A DNA stretch of 64,000 nucleotides, from positions 310,001-374,000 of the forward strand of contig RMBW01000005.1 in assembly GCA_004009845.1 (NCBI GenBank). Direction: 5' to 3'. Within the stretch, counting starts at the first letter, position 1. Each line of letters begins with the position of its first letter. The notes beneath the pieces were generated by a model, which saw only the letters and a program-made list of their open reading frames with translations, was not told the DNA's origin and ran no database searches. Made by a program: the position numbers and the translations under genes. This document shows positions 23,224 to 34,980 of the stretch, in pieces. Source of the stretch: Davidsoniella eucalypti (lineage: Eukaryota; Ascomycota; Sordariomycetes; Microascales; Ceratocystidaceae).

Positions 23224-26200
23224 ATGGCAGCTGTCGATCCCGCCTATCACCATATCTTTGGCACATCGCCTGCTTCGGCACCAACGGCGGCCTCTTCTGG
23301 TTCTTCATCTTCATCTACACCTCCACAACCGCCGGCAACTGCGTCCTTTGGCTCGCCGTCTTCCTCGCCGTCACTCTCGTCCTTGGACTCTGTATCAGCA
23401 TCGTCTGTGTCTACGCTGGCATCCTCTATATCTGCAGACCTCACTTCAACACCGCCGCGCCGCCCTCGATCAGTCGTGGCCTCGCTGTTCTCGCGGTCGA
23501 CGTACGCTTCACCACCCAAGAAGAAAGTGCTCAAGAAGCACAAGTCTAAGCCAAGTCTTATCGACCAGCAACAGCAACAGCAACAAGCGGATCAACAGAT
23601 CGTGCCGCCTGTGCCAACTGTTGCTCCTCCATTGCCGCCAAAGGTGGTCTTGCCATCGCCCACCAACTTCTCGCTGACTTCCAGTGTCTCCACGCCCAAC
23701 TTCATCATCGACTTTGATGCCCCGTCCGACGACCAGAGAACAAACATTGATGAACACGGCGACGACGATATCATCATGACCACTCGCATCAACCAAAGCT
23801 TCCCAACGCCACCATCGGCCGCGCCACCTATGCAGCCCCATCAGCAGTTCAGCCCGTACCGTCAGCAGCAATATCCCGGCGGGAACCCGCCTGCTGTGCT
23901 AGCTCGGCCCCGGCGCATCTCAACCACACCGGCATCGCCGACCTCTCGTCCTAATAGTAGTGGCTCCCAAGGCCCCCAGCAGCAACAGCGTAAAATCCCG
24001 CAGCGTCTACCACGCCGGCAGCAAACCGCCCCCGCTCAGCAATACAGTACGTCACCCATAGGCCGTGACCGCACGCCGCCATGGAGCAGTGTCAGCAGCA
24101 GCGTGAGCAACACTAGCTTCGATTTGATCCTCTCGTCACCGCCGTCATCCTCTTTAGTATCCAGCGGCATCCCGCGTCTCAGCAGCAGCAGCAGTAGCAA
24201 CAACAGATGCCTCCAACAGCAACAACAACCTCTGCTAGACTTTACGCCCCAGACACCCCGGCAATTCGGTCCTGGCGAGCAGTTTGCACTGATGCCTGGC
24301 GAGGTCCTGGAACTCATCCTGGACGAGCTCAAGAAGCTGCATCTGAAGCCTGGTAGCAACTCATGCTCGTCTTGCTGGACTCGAGATCTTTGTGCCGTTG
24401 CGCTGACCTCGCGGAAATGGTCCAAGTTTGCTCGCACATCACTGTAAGTGTTCCCCCGTCTGACCTGGACATAGGATATACAAGAAAGAAAAGAAAGAAA
24501 ATACTCCTATTGGTCGACTAACATCAGACCATGCATGACTCTGAATAAAAATCGACATCGTCCGCAGTTGCTGACCCTAACCCCAACCCCAACCCTAGAT
24601 ACGAAGACGTCCACATCGTCGGCAACGACTCGCCGGCCATGAAGAAGCGGTACAAGATGTTTGAATTCCCGCGTCTGGCGCTACTGAGACGAACATTGCG
24701 CTCGTCACAGCTCATAGCCGTGGCCGTGAAAACGCTGCGTGTGCCTGTTCTGACACCGAATCTGCACAAGGATCGTTACTACGACATCGTTGCATCGGTG
24801 GTCATGGCGTGTCCGAACTTTGAGCGATTAGCCGGTCTGTATCCGGCCTACGACCACTCGTTCAGCAAGCTATTCCATGCGCTATCATCGCGGCAAAAGC
24901 TGAAGCACATGGACTGGATCCTGGAGCCAGCGAGCCAGCGCACGCCGCCGAACCAGAGCAGTGCCACAGGCCGGCCGATGAGCTCGCGCGGCTCACAACT
25001 GCGGAGCAGGCTGACGCCACTGAACATTGCGCCGACAGATCTAAACACCGCACAAAGCGGCGCCTGGCTGGACCTGCACGCTAACTGGTCACATCTGACC
25101 ACGCTCAACATCCACGCACTGCCCGGCGGAGCGTTGACGCCGGATAACATCGTGGCGCGGGCTGTGGCACAGCTGCCGCGTCTGCAACACCTGTTTCTAG
25201 CCAACCTGTCCTACACGGCGTTCAAGGACGATGCTCTACTGGCCTTACCGGCTCTGCAGACTCTGTCGTTGACGAGACTGAACGGCATTTCCGGCCGTGG
25301 CTTGGCTGCGTTTGCCTCGCGTCCGGAAAGCCGCACTGTGCAGCGACTGGAACTGCGCCACATGAACATCGACTCGATGGCACCGCTGTGCCGTGTTTTG
25401 GCTACATTAAAGTCTCTAGAGACGCTGGTCTTTGTCCAGGCAACTGCGCCTGCTATGCCCACCGACGACATGTTCTGTCTGATGCCGTATGCCGTATCGA
25501 CATCGCTGCGTTTCTTGCACTGGGATATCACGATGCCGGCTGACACGCTCCGGGCTTCGCCGAGTGATACGATCCTGGCACGCAGTATCGCCGCTGGTGG
25601 ATTTCCGGCCTTGCGCCGTATTCGCGTCCCGGCCGATCCCGAAGGTGTGTTCCAGGCCCTCTGCCGCGTCTACGACCGCCTCGATACGCCCGGTGACCGC
25701 TTCCGCATCGGTACCGCGGGAAGCAGTCAACAAAACATCGCCGGCCGGGCGACGACATCTCCGCCGCAAACACCGACGTCTGCTAAGAGTCCTCCCATGA
25801 TGCATATCGGCGCCTTACACAGTCCGATAGCCGGCCTGGCTACACCCGTCAGCATCGAGGGTAGTGACGCCGACGCCGAATCAAGCGAGTGCCGCGCCGC
25901 ATCGAATCTCGGCGAAGCCCGGCGTCTCGCCCAACTACGCCTCGAGAACGCCCGGCGGTTCCCGCGCTTCTACGCCCACGTCGTCGACGAACGCGGTCGA
26001 CTAGCCGAGAAAATCGGCCTGGGCGGCTTCATGGGCGATCTGCAGAGCAAGATCGACTATCACTTGCTGCCGGACCATGGCCCTGCAGATGCCGTGGGTG
26101 GCTTGGTCAGCATGGACGAGATCTTGATTGCTCGTGATGTCGAGGCTAGTGGCCAGACTGAAGTGTGCACTGGCCGCTGGAATATGGCGGCGTCTTATCA

Positions 26201-26267
26201 CGACAAAAAAGATCGAGAACGCTGGGCTCATTTCGAGCGGCCAAGATGCACGATGCTTGAACTGTAA
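23224..26267 (+). CDS. F-box domain protein with LRR-like C-terminal region
   Basis: Predicted 962-residue protein from two exons, 23224-24443 and 24599-26267. F-box proteins are substrate receptors of SCF ubiquitin ligases, the F-box binding Skp1. The first 350 residues are Ser/Pro/Gln-rich, with a run of seven Gln at about residue 114 and further Gln tracts near 262 and 340. The F-box-like segment is at about 355-408: LMPGEVLELILDELKKLHL, then CWTRDLCAVALTSRKWSKFARTSLYEDV, the last part created across the splice junction, which supports the intron. The C-terminal region of over 500 residues has repeated Leu-rich units (HLTTLNIHALPGGAL, RLQHLFLANLSY, ALQTLSLTRLNGISGRGL, TVQRLELRHMNIDS) consistent with leucine-rich repeats that would bind a substrate. 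The substrate is unknown. An in-frame extension upstream has no ATG. Confidence 0.85.
24444..24598 (+). other. F-box gene intron with telomere-like CCCTAA 3' end
   Basis: The intron runs from a GTAAGT donor to a CCCTAG acceptor. Its last 24 bases (24575-24598) consist of CCCTAA, CCCCAA, CCCCAA and CCCTAG units that resemble the C-rich strand of fungal telomere repeats (TTAGGG). It also contains a CTGAC branch-like motif just before these units, so it works as an ordinary 3' splice region. Confidence 0.5.
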
Positions 26268-27522
26268 AAAAAAATATACATAAAAATCACGGAAACCTTC
26301 AAATTGTAAATCTTTTCTTTATATCGCCAACGCGTAGGCTGGCGTCTTTCTTTGCCTATTTTCTCTATCTCATCAAGGCGGTCCTACTCCTTTTTTTTTC
26401 ATTGTTTGTCTAGCTATCTTAGTTCTTAGCTATTCTGTTTGATATTGCAAACAACAACTCTTTGTTTCTTTCCCCCTTTCTTTGGACCTATATCAATCAG
26501 TACTTTCTTGTTCTGGCACATGACAGATCTTACTTATTTATCGTGATTACGAAGTTTATGATCAGCAGATACGGTCTTTGAATATCCCATCTTTGTTCGC
26601 CGGGTTCCGTTCTTCTGTAGCCTGTAATTATAATATTTCTTCCGTTAAAATCATTCCTGTATTCTATGTACATTAAGTGGTATCAACCATTCAAACTACG
26701 ACGAGTTCTTGCTTTGAATTTTTTATTCTTCCGCTGTTTTTATTTCATGTGCTACTAGCTTTTATGTACCATTAGCATCAAACAGATACAATCCCCGTAA
26801 ACAACACATCATTCTTTCAAATTTGCCACCAATCCCCCCTATAACGATTCTCTTCCGGATCTTCCACCTCTACATTCAATAACATACTCACTCTCCTGAC
26901 TCCGTCCGCAGATGTCTTGCTTTTCGGCATAAGGGATGTGTCACCAAAAAGCCAATAACAGAGCCGTTTTTTACCAGTCCTACACGTCCCTCATCATGAT
27001 ACTGCCAATGTCCGCTTTGTATCTGCTAGACTAGCAAGAAAGAATGCCGTAAAAGTGCAAGACAAACACACCCCTAGGTGGCAAGCAAGAAAAGGGTATT
27101 CCACAATATCATTAGACGGGAAGGGTTGTGAAAAGCAGATATAAGCCTAGGGGCATGACACCGCTAGTTTCATAAAGTAGGACGGGAAAAAAAATGAAAG
27201 CATCTTTTGGCTCTTTTTTGGTATTGATTCAAGATCAAAAGAAATCGACGTATTGGAGGGCCCTTTTCCTCCAAATTTTTTTAATGCCGGACGGAGATAG
27301 TGCGTAGTCTGAAGAATGTGCGTGAGAGTGCATGAGAGTGAGAGAGAGAGAGAGAAAAAAAAAGAAGTCATCAGAGAGAGAAGGAAGAAAATGGAAGAAA
27401 AGGCAGTTGAGAGAGGAAGAAAACCGAATTCCTTGACCATAATGTAACAAAAGAAACGACAAATACAATTTTCCTTCCCCAACGCCTTTGAGCGACCCAG
27501 CCCCGGGCATCCTGAGAGTTGT
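26268..27522. other. convergent 3' intergenic region, F-box gene / RPS16
   Basis: About 1.25 kb between the 3' ends of two convergent genes. The left part is T-rich 3' untranslated DNA; the right part has a (GA)n tract near 27335-27365. I see no gene or structured RNA. Confidence 0.5.
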
Positions 27523-28616
27523 TTAACGGTAAGACTTCTGGTAACGGGCACGGGCACCGGGACCACCGAACTTCTTGGGCTCGCAACGGCGGTTGTCAGC
27601 GACCAGCAGGGTGCGGTCGAACTGGACAAGCTATACGATTCGAAAGATGTAAAGATTAGAAACCAATTCTTTCCTAAATGTCCGAGGAAGAGGTTTGTAC
27701 TTACAGCAGCCTTCAGGGTGTTCTTGCTGTGCTCATCAACGTACTTCTGATACCACGAAACCAGAGCCTTGGCAATGGCCTGGCGGACGGCGTAGACCTG
27801 AGAGACGTGACCACCACCGACGACGCGAACGCGGATATCGACATCAGCGAACTTGTCAGCACCGATAACCAGAAGGGGCTCGTACACCTATAAAATCAAC
27901 TCTAAGTCAGTCTATAGTTCGTCTTCATCCTGGTTTTGCGTCACATCCATAACCGTCTTGAGAATCTCTGGGATAGAGCTGCCGAATGGTCGTAAAAGTC
28001 TGCACAAAACATGCTTTTTTGCGTGCTTTCTAATTGATTCCTCGAATCCTAATTCGTGCAGTCGTTCCCAGATAGATGTCGATTCGTTTGTAGCCGTCCT
28101 TTGATTCTCAAGACGTGATGGATGCTGATCGAGATAAATTCGTTCGTACCTTGTAGCGGAGGATCTCGGGCTGGATCAGGTGGAGGGGCTTGCCGTTGAC
28201 CTTGATCAGACCCTGGCCGGCTGTACAGCAATATCTCGTCAGTCTTATAATTCAATATGTTGATTATGTTGATTTTGGTTTCTCATGGTTTCCCGTTGAG
28301 AGCGAATTATCATTTCGATTCACATCGTCATCGTCGATTGTATCGTCGGAGTCATTGATTTTGGAATTGTGTCTTTCGAATAGAGAGTCGTCGGTTCTCG
28401 GAGAACATGGAAATTGAATGGGAGGGGGAGTTATGTACCAGTGCACTGGGCCACCGCGGTAGCTGTTCAAAGTTAAAAGTTAGCCATTAGATGTTTCGTT
28501 TCCTGATATCTTCGTTCGAGACCTCTGATAGCAAAATCATCTCCTCAATATGGACCTAATGGCGACATACCGGTCTTCTTCTTGCCGAAGGTTTGCACGC
28601 GCTGCGTAGACGACAT
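27523..28616 (-). CDS. RPS16: 40S ribosomal protein S16 (uS9)
   Basis: Predicted 143-residue protein from five exons: 28616-28571, 28462-28439, 28220-28150, 27887-27705 and 27630-27523. uS9 is a small-subunit head protein whose C-terminal tail reaches the P-site tRNA. The model gives the conserved order VQTFGKKKTATAVAQC, GQGLIKVNGKPLHLIQPEILRYK, VYEPLLVIGADKFADVDIRV, GGGHVSQVYAVRQAIAKALV and the ending KKFGGPGARARYQKSYR, with exactly the usual eukaryotic length. The second exon is only 24 nt, yet is required for the TATAVAQC motif. Four introns in so short a gene are typical of highly expressed fungal ribosomal protein genes. It is divergent from SNF8. Confidence 0.97.
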
Positions 28617-29258
28617 GTTTGCGGAAATGTGCGAATTTTTCACTTCGTGACGTGGAAGGGAAAAAATTGGGAATAGAGGCAGAGGCAGGTTAAGTGAAGG
28701 GTCAAAAATTCTTGAGATGGTAAGAGACACAAAATGGAGGGGCGTGGGTGTGGCTCCTCTTTCTCTAGTGTTTGAGTGGTTCCAATTGGTTGATTAGTGC
28801 TCTCTCTATCCCTCTAATTTGTGAGCGATTGTGTGTTTTTTTCGGGCTTTGACCCAAATCAATGCTTAAAAGACACCCGTTAAAGTGGACCGTGTAGAAT
28901 AATTCTTTTTTCTGTGGTGTTTACCATCAGGGCTTTCTGCCCTTTTTGTGGATAACCAGCGCCACAGAATCAACATGGACCAAGCCACGGCTAATTGACA
29001 ATTGAGTCCTCTCTACAAAGGGGATACATTAGCCTGTTCTAGATCAGGCTCCACATATGACGACAAGCTGTCTAAAGGCGCATGTTATCATCTAAGCTTC
29101 ACAAGTTTTATCAGATCCCCGCATTCTCATCACAGACCGCATTCCCTGATTCAATATCTTAATATCTCATCTCCAATACTCTTTGTAAACCGGAAGAAGC
29201 AAATTATCATCAACTATAGACTAAATTTGATTTCCTCAAGCACAACATCATAAAGATC
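28617..29258. other. divergent promoter region, RPS16 / SNF8
   Basis: A 642-bp region between two divergent start codons that should carry both promoters. It includes T-rich tracts close to the RPS16 side near 28830-28915. I see no further gene. Confidence 0.5.
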
Positions 29259-30041
29259 ATGTCGCATAAGGGCGTTGGCATTGGCGCGTTCGATCGCAGC
29301 CGGCTAACCTCTGCCCAATTTGCATCCCACGGCTCTAATCTCCGCAATGCAAACACCCAAGCACTAGAAACCCAAGTCTCTGTATTCCGAAGCCTCCTCC
29401 AGCAATTTGCGCAGACCCACGCCAAAGACATCCGTTCCAACCCGTCTTTCCGCGCCGAATTCGCACGTATGTGCGCCGCCATCGGTGTCGATCCGCTAGC
29501 TAGTTCATCCTCATCTTCCTCTTCTAGCGGTGCTTCCGGATCTCTCTGGTCCCAGTTGCTGGGCAGATCTGTCAACGATTTCTACTTTGAGTTGGCAGTC
29601 AAAGTCGTGGAAGTATGTAGTAGCACAAGAGGGGAGAACGGTGGTCTTATCGGACTTAAGGAAGTGCGGGATCGCATCATGTCTACAAGCATGGAGGGCG
29701 CTACGGAAGTTACGGATGATGATGTTCTTCGAGCCGTTGAAGCCCTCAAACCACTAGGCTCGTCTTACAGTGTTATCAAGGTCGGCCGTAAACAGTACAT
29801 TCGCTCTGTACCGCGAGAACTCAACACTGATCAAAGCGCTGTGATGGAAGCTTCGCAGATCGAGGGCTACGTAACTGTCGAGCTCTTGATGGTGAATCTA
29901 AGCTGGCCGCTAGCTCGGGCACAAACAGCAGTTGAGGATCTACTTAGTGTTGGTATGCTATGGATTGACAAGCAATGCGAGCCATGGGAATACTGGAACC
30001 CTAGTTGGATGGTGCATGCCGAAGACAGTGCTGCATGGTAA
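29259..30041 (+). CDS. SNF8: ESCRT-II subunit SNF8/VPS22
   Basis: Single-exon gene for 260 residues matching the EAP30/Vps22 family. ESCRT-II (Vps22, Vps36 and two Vps25) works on endosomes in sorting ubiquitinated membrane proteins into multivesicular bodies. The start MSHKGVGIGAFDRSRL is characteristic of Vps22. A helical region follows (VSVFRSLLQQFAQTHAKDIRSNPSFRAEFARMC, about 42-72). A Ser-rich insertion of about 12 residues at 80-95 is a species feature. The core continues with NDFYFELAVKVVEVC, GGLIGLKEVRDRI, LKPLGSSYSVIKVG and the winged-helix part ending in SVGMLWIDKQ and YWNPSW. Length is normal. It runs convergently towards Rictor, 563 bp away. Confidence 0.96.
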   Translation: MSHKGVGIGAFDRSRLTSAQFASHGSNLRNANTQALETQVSVFRSLLQQFAQTHAKDIRSNPSFRAEFARMCAAIGVDPLASSSSSSSSSGASGSLWSQLLGRSVNDFYFELAVKVVEVCSSTRGENGGLIGLKEVRDRIMSTSMEGATEVTDDDVLRAVEALKPLGSSYSVIKVGRKQYIRSVPRELNTDQSAVMEASQIEGYVTVELLMVNLSWPLARAQTAVEDLLSVGMLWIDKQCEPWEYWNPSWMVHAEDSAAW

Positions 30042-30604
30042 GGCAAAGGCAGTACGCACTACATAACATATCTTGAGAGGATGGAGAATTCACGCAGACA
30101 TTATAGGAAAACAGAACCATAGCAATGAATTTGGCATAATTCATGTAGGCATAGTAATGTACGTACATAGCTCTTATAAGGAGAAAACAACTATCACCAA
30201 CCACCTATGTAAGTGATACAAAAATGCTTCACGAGAATCAGAAGAAAAACAAAGAAAGCGACAAAAAAAAAGGGTGAACTCCCTGGCTTTTCCGATCGTT
30301 GCATACATTCCCTACCAACGCCGGTTCCCAATGTAGCAAACAGTATAAATAGTAAAAGAAGATGCAGAATGAAAAGAGATAAGAAAGATGTATCATATAA
30401 ACCTAGTGGAATGAAATGTCAACGGCAACCTTCGCCGGATATTGATAAAAGTAAAAGAAATCATGTTTAGAGGAGGCGATGAGAAGTTCAGATGATGAGA
30501 GATTCAGTATTGCAACATTGATAGTGGGCGTAGTCTTCGAAGATGGGGTGTAAATAGTAATTCTGCCTAAGAGGGCAGACAGCGGAAGAGAAGAAAAAGA
30601 AAGC
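30042..30604. other. convergent 3' intergenic region, SNF8 / Rictor
   Basis: Shared 3' region of two convergent genes, A-rich in the middle (about 30230-30480). I see no gene. Confidence 0.5.
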
Positions 30605-33600
30605 TCAGCGTCTTGCTGACCGTAAAGCGTTCAGCCGATATGACGGATCTGAAACGCTCCGAACGCGCTCTTTCTTAGTGGAGCTGCTCGTGGTGGTCGG
30701 CGAGGTTGGCGTCGTCTCTTCCTCTTCGATCGGTTCCTCGAGGCCGTCACTGACCAGGGCTGCTGCGCTCCCCTTGCGATGTTGACGCTTGGCAGGAGAA
30801 TCTTTGCGGGGCTGAGGCGGTACAAAGGTCTGGGCCTGGATTTCGCGGTCATCTTCATCTGGGGTATCGCTTTCGTCGTCGTCGGCGTTTTCAAGGATAA
30901 CAATCTTGACAACGCTAGGAGGGAATAGTTCGATGACCATCTTGCGGATAGGGAAGCGGTAGTGACTATACTCCATCAGCGTGTGGATCTTTTTGTATAG
31001 CATCACAGATACAAAGCTACTGGGATGTTTCTGTCGGAGCTGCATCAGATTGTTCATGGCACGCTTGAACAAGACTGTATTGCTTAGTTCGACGACTAGT
31101 TGAACAGCACGCTCTTCGATTTCATCTGGCGTCGTAGGAACTGGGATGTCGTCTTCGAATGGCGCAATAGGTGGCAAGACTGGAGGTGGATGATGCATTG
31201 TTCTTTGGCTAGTCGGAAGATCGATGTGAGCAATGCGCTCGGCTGCCCAAGGCCTCATAGAAAAGAATTTTCCCAAATCCTTCGGAATGCAGAATCCATT
31301 AGAGGTGCCCGTGATAGTTATAGCAGAATCCCACCCACACTCCGTTAGAATCTCAAGACCGTGCAGAGATCGTGATATGAGACCTAAGACGAAGAAAGCC
31401 GTTCCGCGCAGACTCATGATATCATGCTCTTGGGCGATCTGGACAATAAGTTCAACAACATCACAAGACTCCAAGAATGGAGCACCAAGTTCCATTGACC
31501 CAACATTGCCAACAGCCCACATGCAGCCTTTGACCTTGATAAGCAGCTCGGGATCATCAGAATGCATGCCGAACTCTCGAATGTTGGCGACAAATTCGTC
31601 AAAGTGCCCCTTGTCGCGCAAAAGCTTGCAGCCTTCACTGGTGCGGGTCAGCTCACGGTAGAAGTGAGGTGGGACATGTATTTCAGACAAGTCACTATCC
31701 GGCTCTGTATCATAGAACTGGGGAGCTCTGGCTTGTTGTTCCTCAGAGGGCTCAAGGAATGCACGTGCAAGGCTGGCTTCTATCAGCCCAACGTAAGAGT
31801 CATTGCGACCAAGGAACCAGTCATCCATTTCGTTGCTAATATAGTCCAGGCCATTTAGGTACTGGTAGCCGCTAGAAGTAGACAAGAATCTCAAAAGCAA
31901 AGGCGCACCGATCTCGCCTAGATGATCGAGCGACGGTTTGCAATACACGATGTACTCTAGATAGGCTTTTCTGCTACAGGCCTTTTCAAGGATCTTAACG
32001 GCAGTAGCGCACACCTCCAGTTCAACATCGTAAAGTTGTGTTACGAGAAGTTCGATAGCCCACTTAGAGTCGCCAAGAGAATTTGCCGATGGATTGTAAG
32101 ACGACGGATGAACTGCATATTTTCGTAGAACATTGCTTGCGTGAATTCTAATTTCTTTTGTACCTCCAGTCAATGCTTTCGAAAGAATGACGCGCGGATG
32201 GCCGGGGATACTATAGTCAAAATTGGTGAGGAGGAATTTGATAATGTCAGGCCTCTGGTTGTGGTCTATGATATGGTAGATCATAGTGAACATGTGGAAG
32301 CGCTCCATGAAGCGTAGGCCTCGAGCATCACCGCTAAGTGTACCAAGCATAGGGAAGTAGCCACCACAGAGGGTATCTGTCAAGCTTTCCCTGGAAAACA
32401 TGGGAGACTGGCTAGTTGTACCACTGGTCTAAAACAGAAATATGATTAGTTTCTATAGGTAATAGTTGCAATTCAATCTGAGGGTAAACCTACTGGATCG
32501 CATTCGGCCAAACACTCGGCAATCTGTCGGAGCAGCTTTTGATCACTCAGCATCTTCCGGCCTTCTGGGGACTGAAGCAGGGCGTGCATCAGAGCACATC
32601 CAACTTTCACGTACTTCTGAGTGTTGCGAATGTTCTTGATTTTTGAGAACCGCTCTTTAAAAGGCCGGTAGAAGCCCATGATCCTCTTCAAGAACTTGGA
32701 CGTCTTAGATGCTTCATCCACGCGTTTGCCCACGTGCAATGGACCCTCGACGATCTTGAGAATGATGTCCCATTTCCACTTGGTGTAGTTAGAGCTATTG
32801 AGGACGTTGCTATCAATCTGCATCTGTCGGAAGCTTCCGTCATCTGTGTTTACGACAGAGACACTCTTGACTGGCTCGGGGCCCTCAGAGAAATCCGTTG
32901 AGAGTCCGTGGGCTGAAGTGCCAGTAGTCCGATACAGTGTTCGACTGACACTGCTTATTTGATACACGATTCCGGACGCTTGATGCCGAGATGCTTCCTC
33001 GAAATTCACAGCATTAGCAAAAAGCTCTGGTAGCAGCTGGACCTCGGCACTCCACGAAGTCGGCAATAAACGACTAGCAAGCTTAAGTATTTCTCCTATC
33101 AACAGCGTTGTTTTGCGAGTCAACACTGGATTCTCATTGACTTGAGTAATCCTGAGCAGCCTTGACAGCAAGCCAGCTCTTATGAGAACTGCTAGTATCA
33201 AGGCAGTATAGTGGTCTACAAAGCTATGCTCGCCACCGTCTTCTTCAGATGAGCTTTTTGCAGCAGCATCGTCTGATTTGAGGGTTGTAACTCGGCCATA
33301 TGTCGTCAATCTTCGTCCGGCAAGAAATGACTGCGCCCATCCGGGGGATTTGATACGAAGTAAAGTATATATAAGATCGATTATGGTGTCGACGACAGTT
33401 GGGTAAGGAGATATCAAGCTGTCAAGTAAGGAACGAAGCGTCCGGAAGTTATACATAGCTAGCGACATAAGACCAGGCCATGAGCGCATCGCTAGAGTGA
33501 TCGCCTTTGCATTTTGCTTGAGGAGTGTTTCGCTGTCATTGAGCAGATCAGTGAAGGGGCTAAAAAGAACATCGAGACCGTAACCGGGACGCAGAAACCG

Positions 33601-34980
33601 TCTCTTCTGTGGGGAATCTAGTAGATAGAGAAACACGGATGTCAAGCTAGCTGGTGATTTGTATGAGCCTTCTGTCATAGCATCAGTCAAGGGGGCTAAT
33701 CCGCCCGATGCCACCAAAAGTTGTGGATCTCGCAGTAGAATCTCAGCAAGGGTCTCGATACAGATAGGACGCAACCGATCCTCGCGATCAGCAGTCGTTT
33801 CTGCTTGTTGGCTCCCGCCACCTCTTGTCTCGTCAATGTTCTCAGCAATAGAAGCAATGATTCGAACTATGGCACGCGAGACCTGCTTCACTCCATCTTT
33901 GATATCGAGGAACGCTCTGACCAACTTGAGGGCCTGTTCACGCTCAACATCTGCCTTACGATCTTTGAGTAAGGAGCTTACTATGAGTAAGTCGATATTG
34001 AGGTGCCTAATCTTGCGCAAGGAGCCGATATCGTATAGTGCATATCGAGCCATGCGGTAAGCTGAAGCCACAACCTCACGGCTATCACTTAGCAACATGG
34101 TTTGCAACCTTCTACCGAATACATGCCATACTAGGTCGTACTTGAGGGTGGGATGGTGCTTGAAGAGATCAACGAGGCTGTTGGAACGACTGACATAGTA
34201 TTCTGCTGACATGCCTTCGACTTCTAACGCCTGGATTAAATCGGATAGTGTCACAGACGGCGACTCGGCGATATCTTCAACATCAGAGTCTCCTCCAGCC
34301 ATGCTTCTTGAGGCGCTTCGTGGAGAACGGAACCCAGACGACGGTTGAAGATTGTCGTTTCGTGATCTTGTAGGTGTGCTTGGCGAGCCTCGTGACTTTT
34401 GTGCGCTTTCGAGTTGTCTTCGTAGATCCTGGATGCGGATATTAGAGGAGTTGAGCTCTGCTTCAACGCGGGCTCGCTGTTCTTTCGTCTGCTTTGCTTT
34501 TTTGGTGTTCAGAGCTTCGAGCATGTTCTCGCTACCCTCCCTGATCTTCATTTCCCGGTTTATAGACTCTTTCAACGTTACTATGCGCTGCTCGGTAACA
34601 GTCCCATCTTCGTCGTCTCCAGTGCCACCCACAGAAACAGTCCCGCTCCGGCCAAAGGTATCCATTCGTGAAGGTGCACGGGCTGAGCCTGTCAGCATCT
34701 GACTGCGGAAATCAGAGCTATAGCTTCCCGGGCCGGCATTGCTGCCATTTCGTTGTTGGGTATATATGGAAGCAGAGGTAGCTATTTGGCGGATTGAGCC
34801 GAGACTACTTCCGTGATGCGGGCCATTGCTGGAGCCGACGCTGGCAGTGGTATGAACACTACCATCTAAGCTGGGTCTGGAGGGTGGGATGACGCTAGAT
34901 GGAGATTGGCTCTGTTGTGGCGACTGGGCGATTGGGGGAAAGGCCCTTTGAGTTGGCGTAGCTGATGATGCACCCAACAT
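30605..34980 (-). CDS. TORC2 subunit Rictor (Ste20/Avo3/Tsc11 type)
   Basis: Predicted 1436-residue protein from two exons, 34980-32494 and 32428-30605, joined in phase 0 by a GTAGGT donor and TTTTAG acceptor. Rictor is the defining scaffold of TOR complex 2, which activates AGC kinases and controls actin, sphingolipids and growth at the plasma membrane. The first 130 residues are Ser/Gln-rich and disordered. A coiled-coil/HR1-like segment lies at about 131-195 (EQRIVTLKESINREMKIREGS). The armadillo-like Rictor N domain follows from about 240 (YYVSRSNSLVDLFKHHPTLKYDL). The central Rictor domain includes ESLTDTLCGGYFPMLGTLSGDARGL just after the splice junction, then FDYSIPGHPRVILSKALTGGTKEIR, SLRGTAFFVLGLISRSLHGLE and, near the C-terminus, an acidic then basic tail. 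Length and order match filamentous fungal Rictor. Confidence 0.94.

Noticed and set aside
27147..27887. 246-residue minus-strand ORF overlapping RPS16
   Set aside because: It is the third-from-last RPS16 coding block read through its intron; the spliced model with the conserved S16 end is clearly better.
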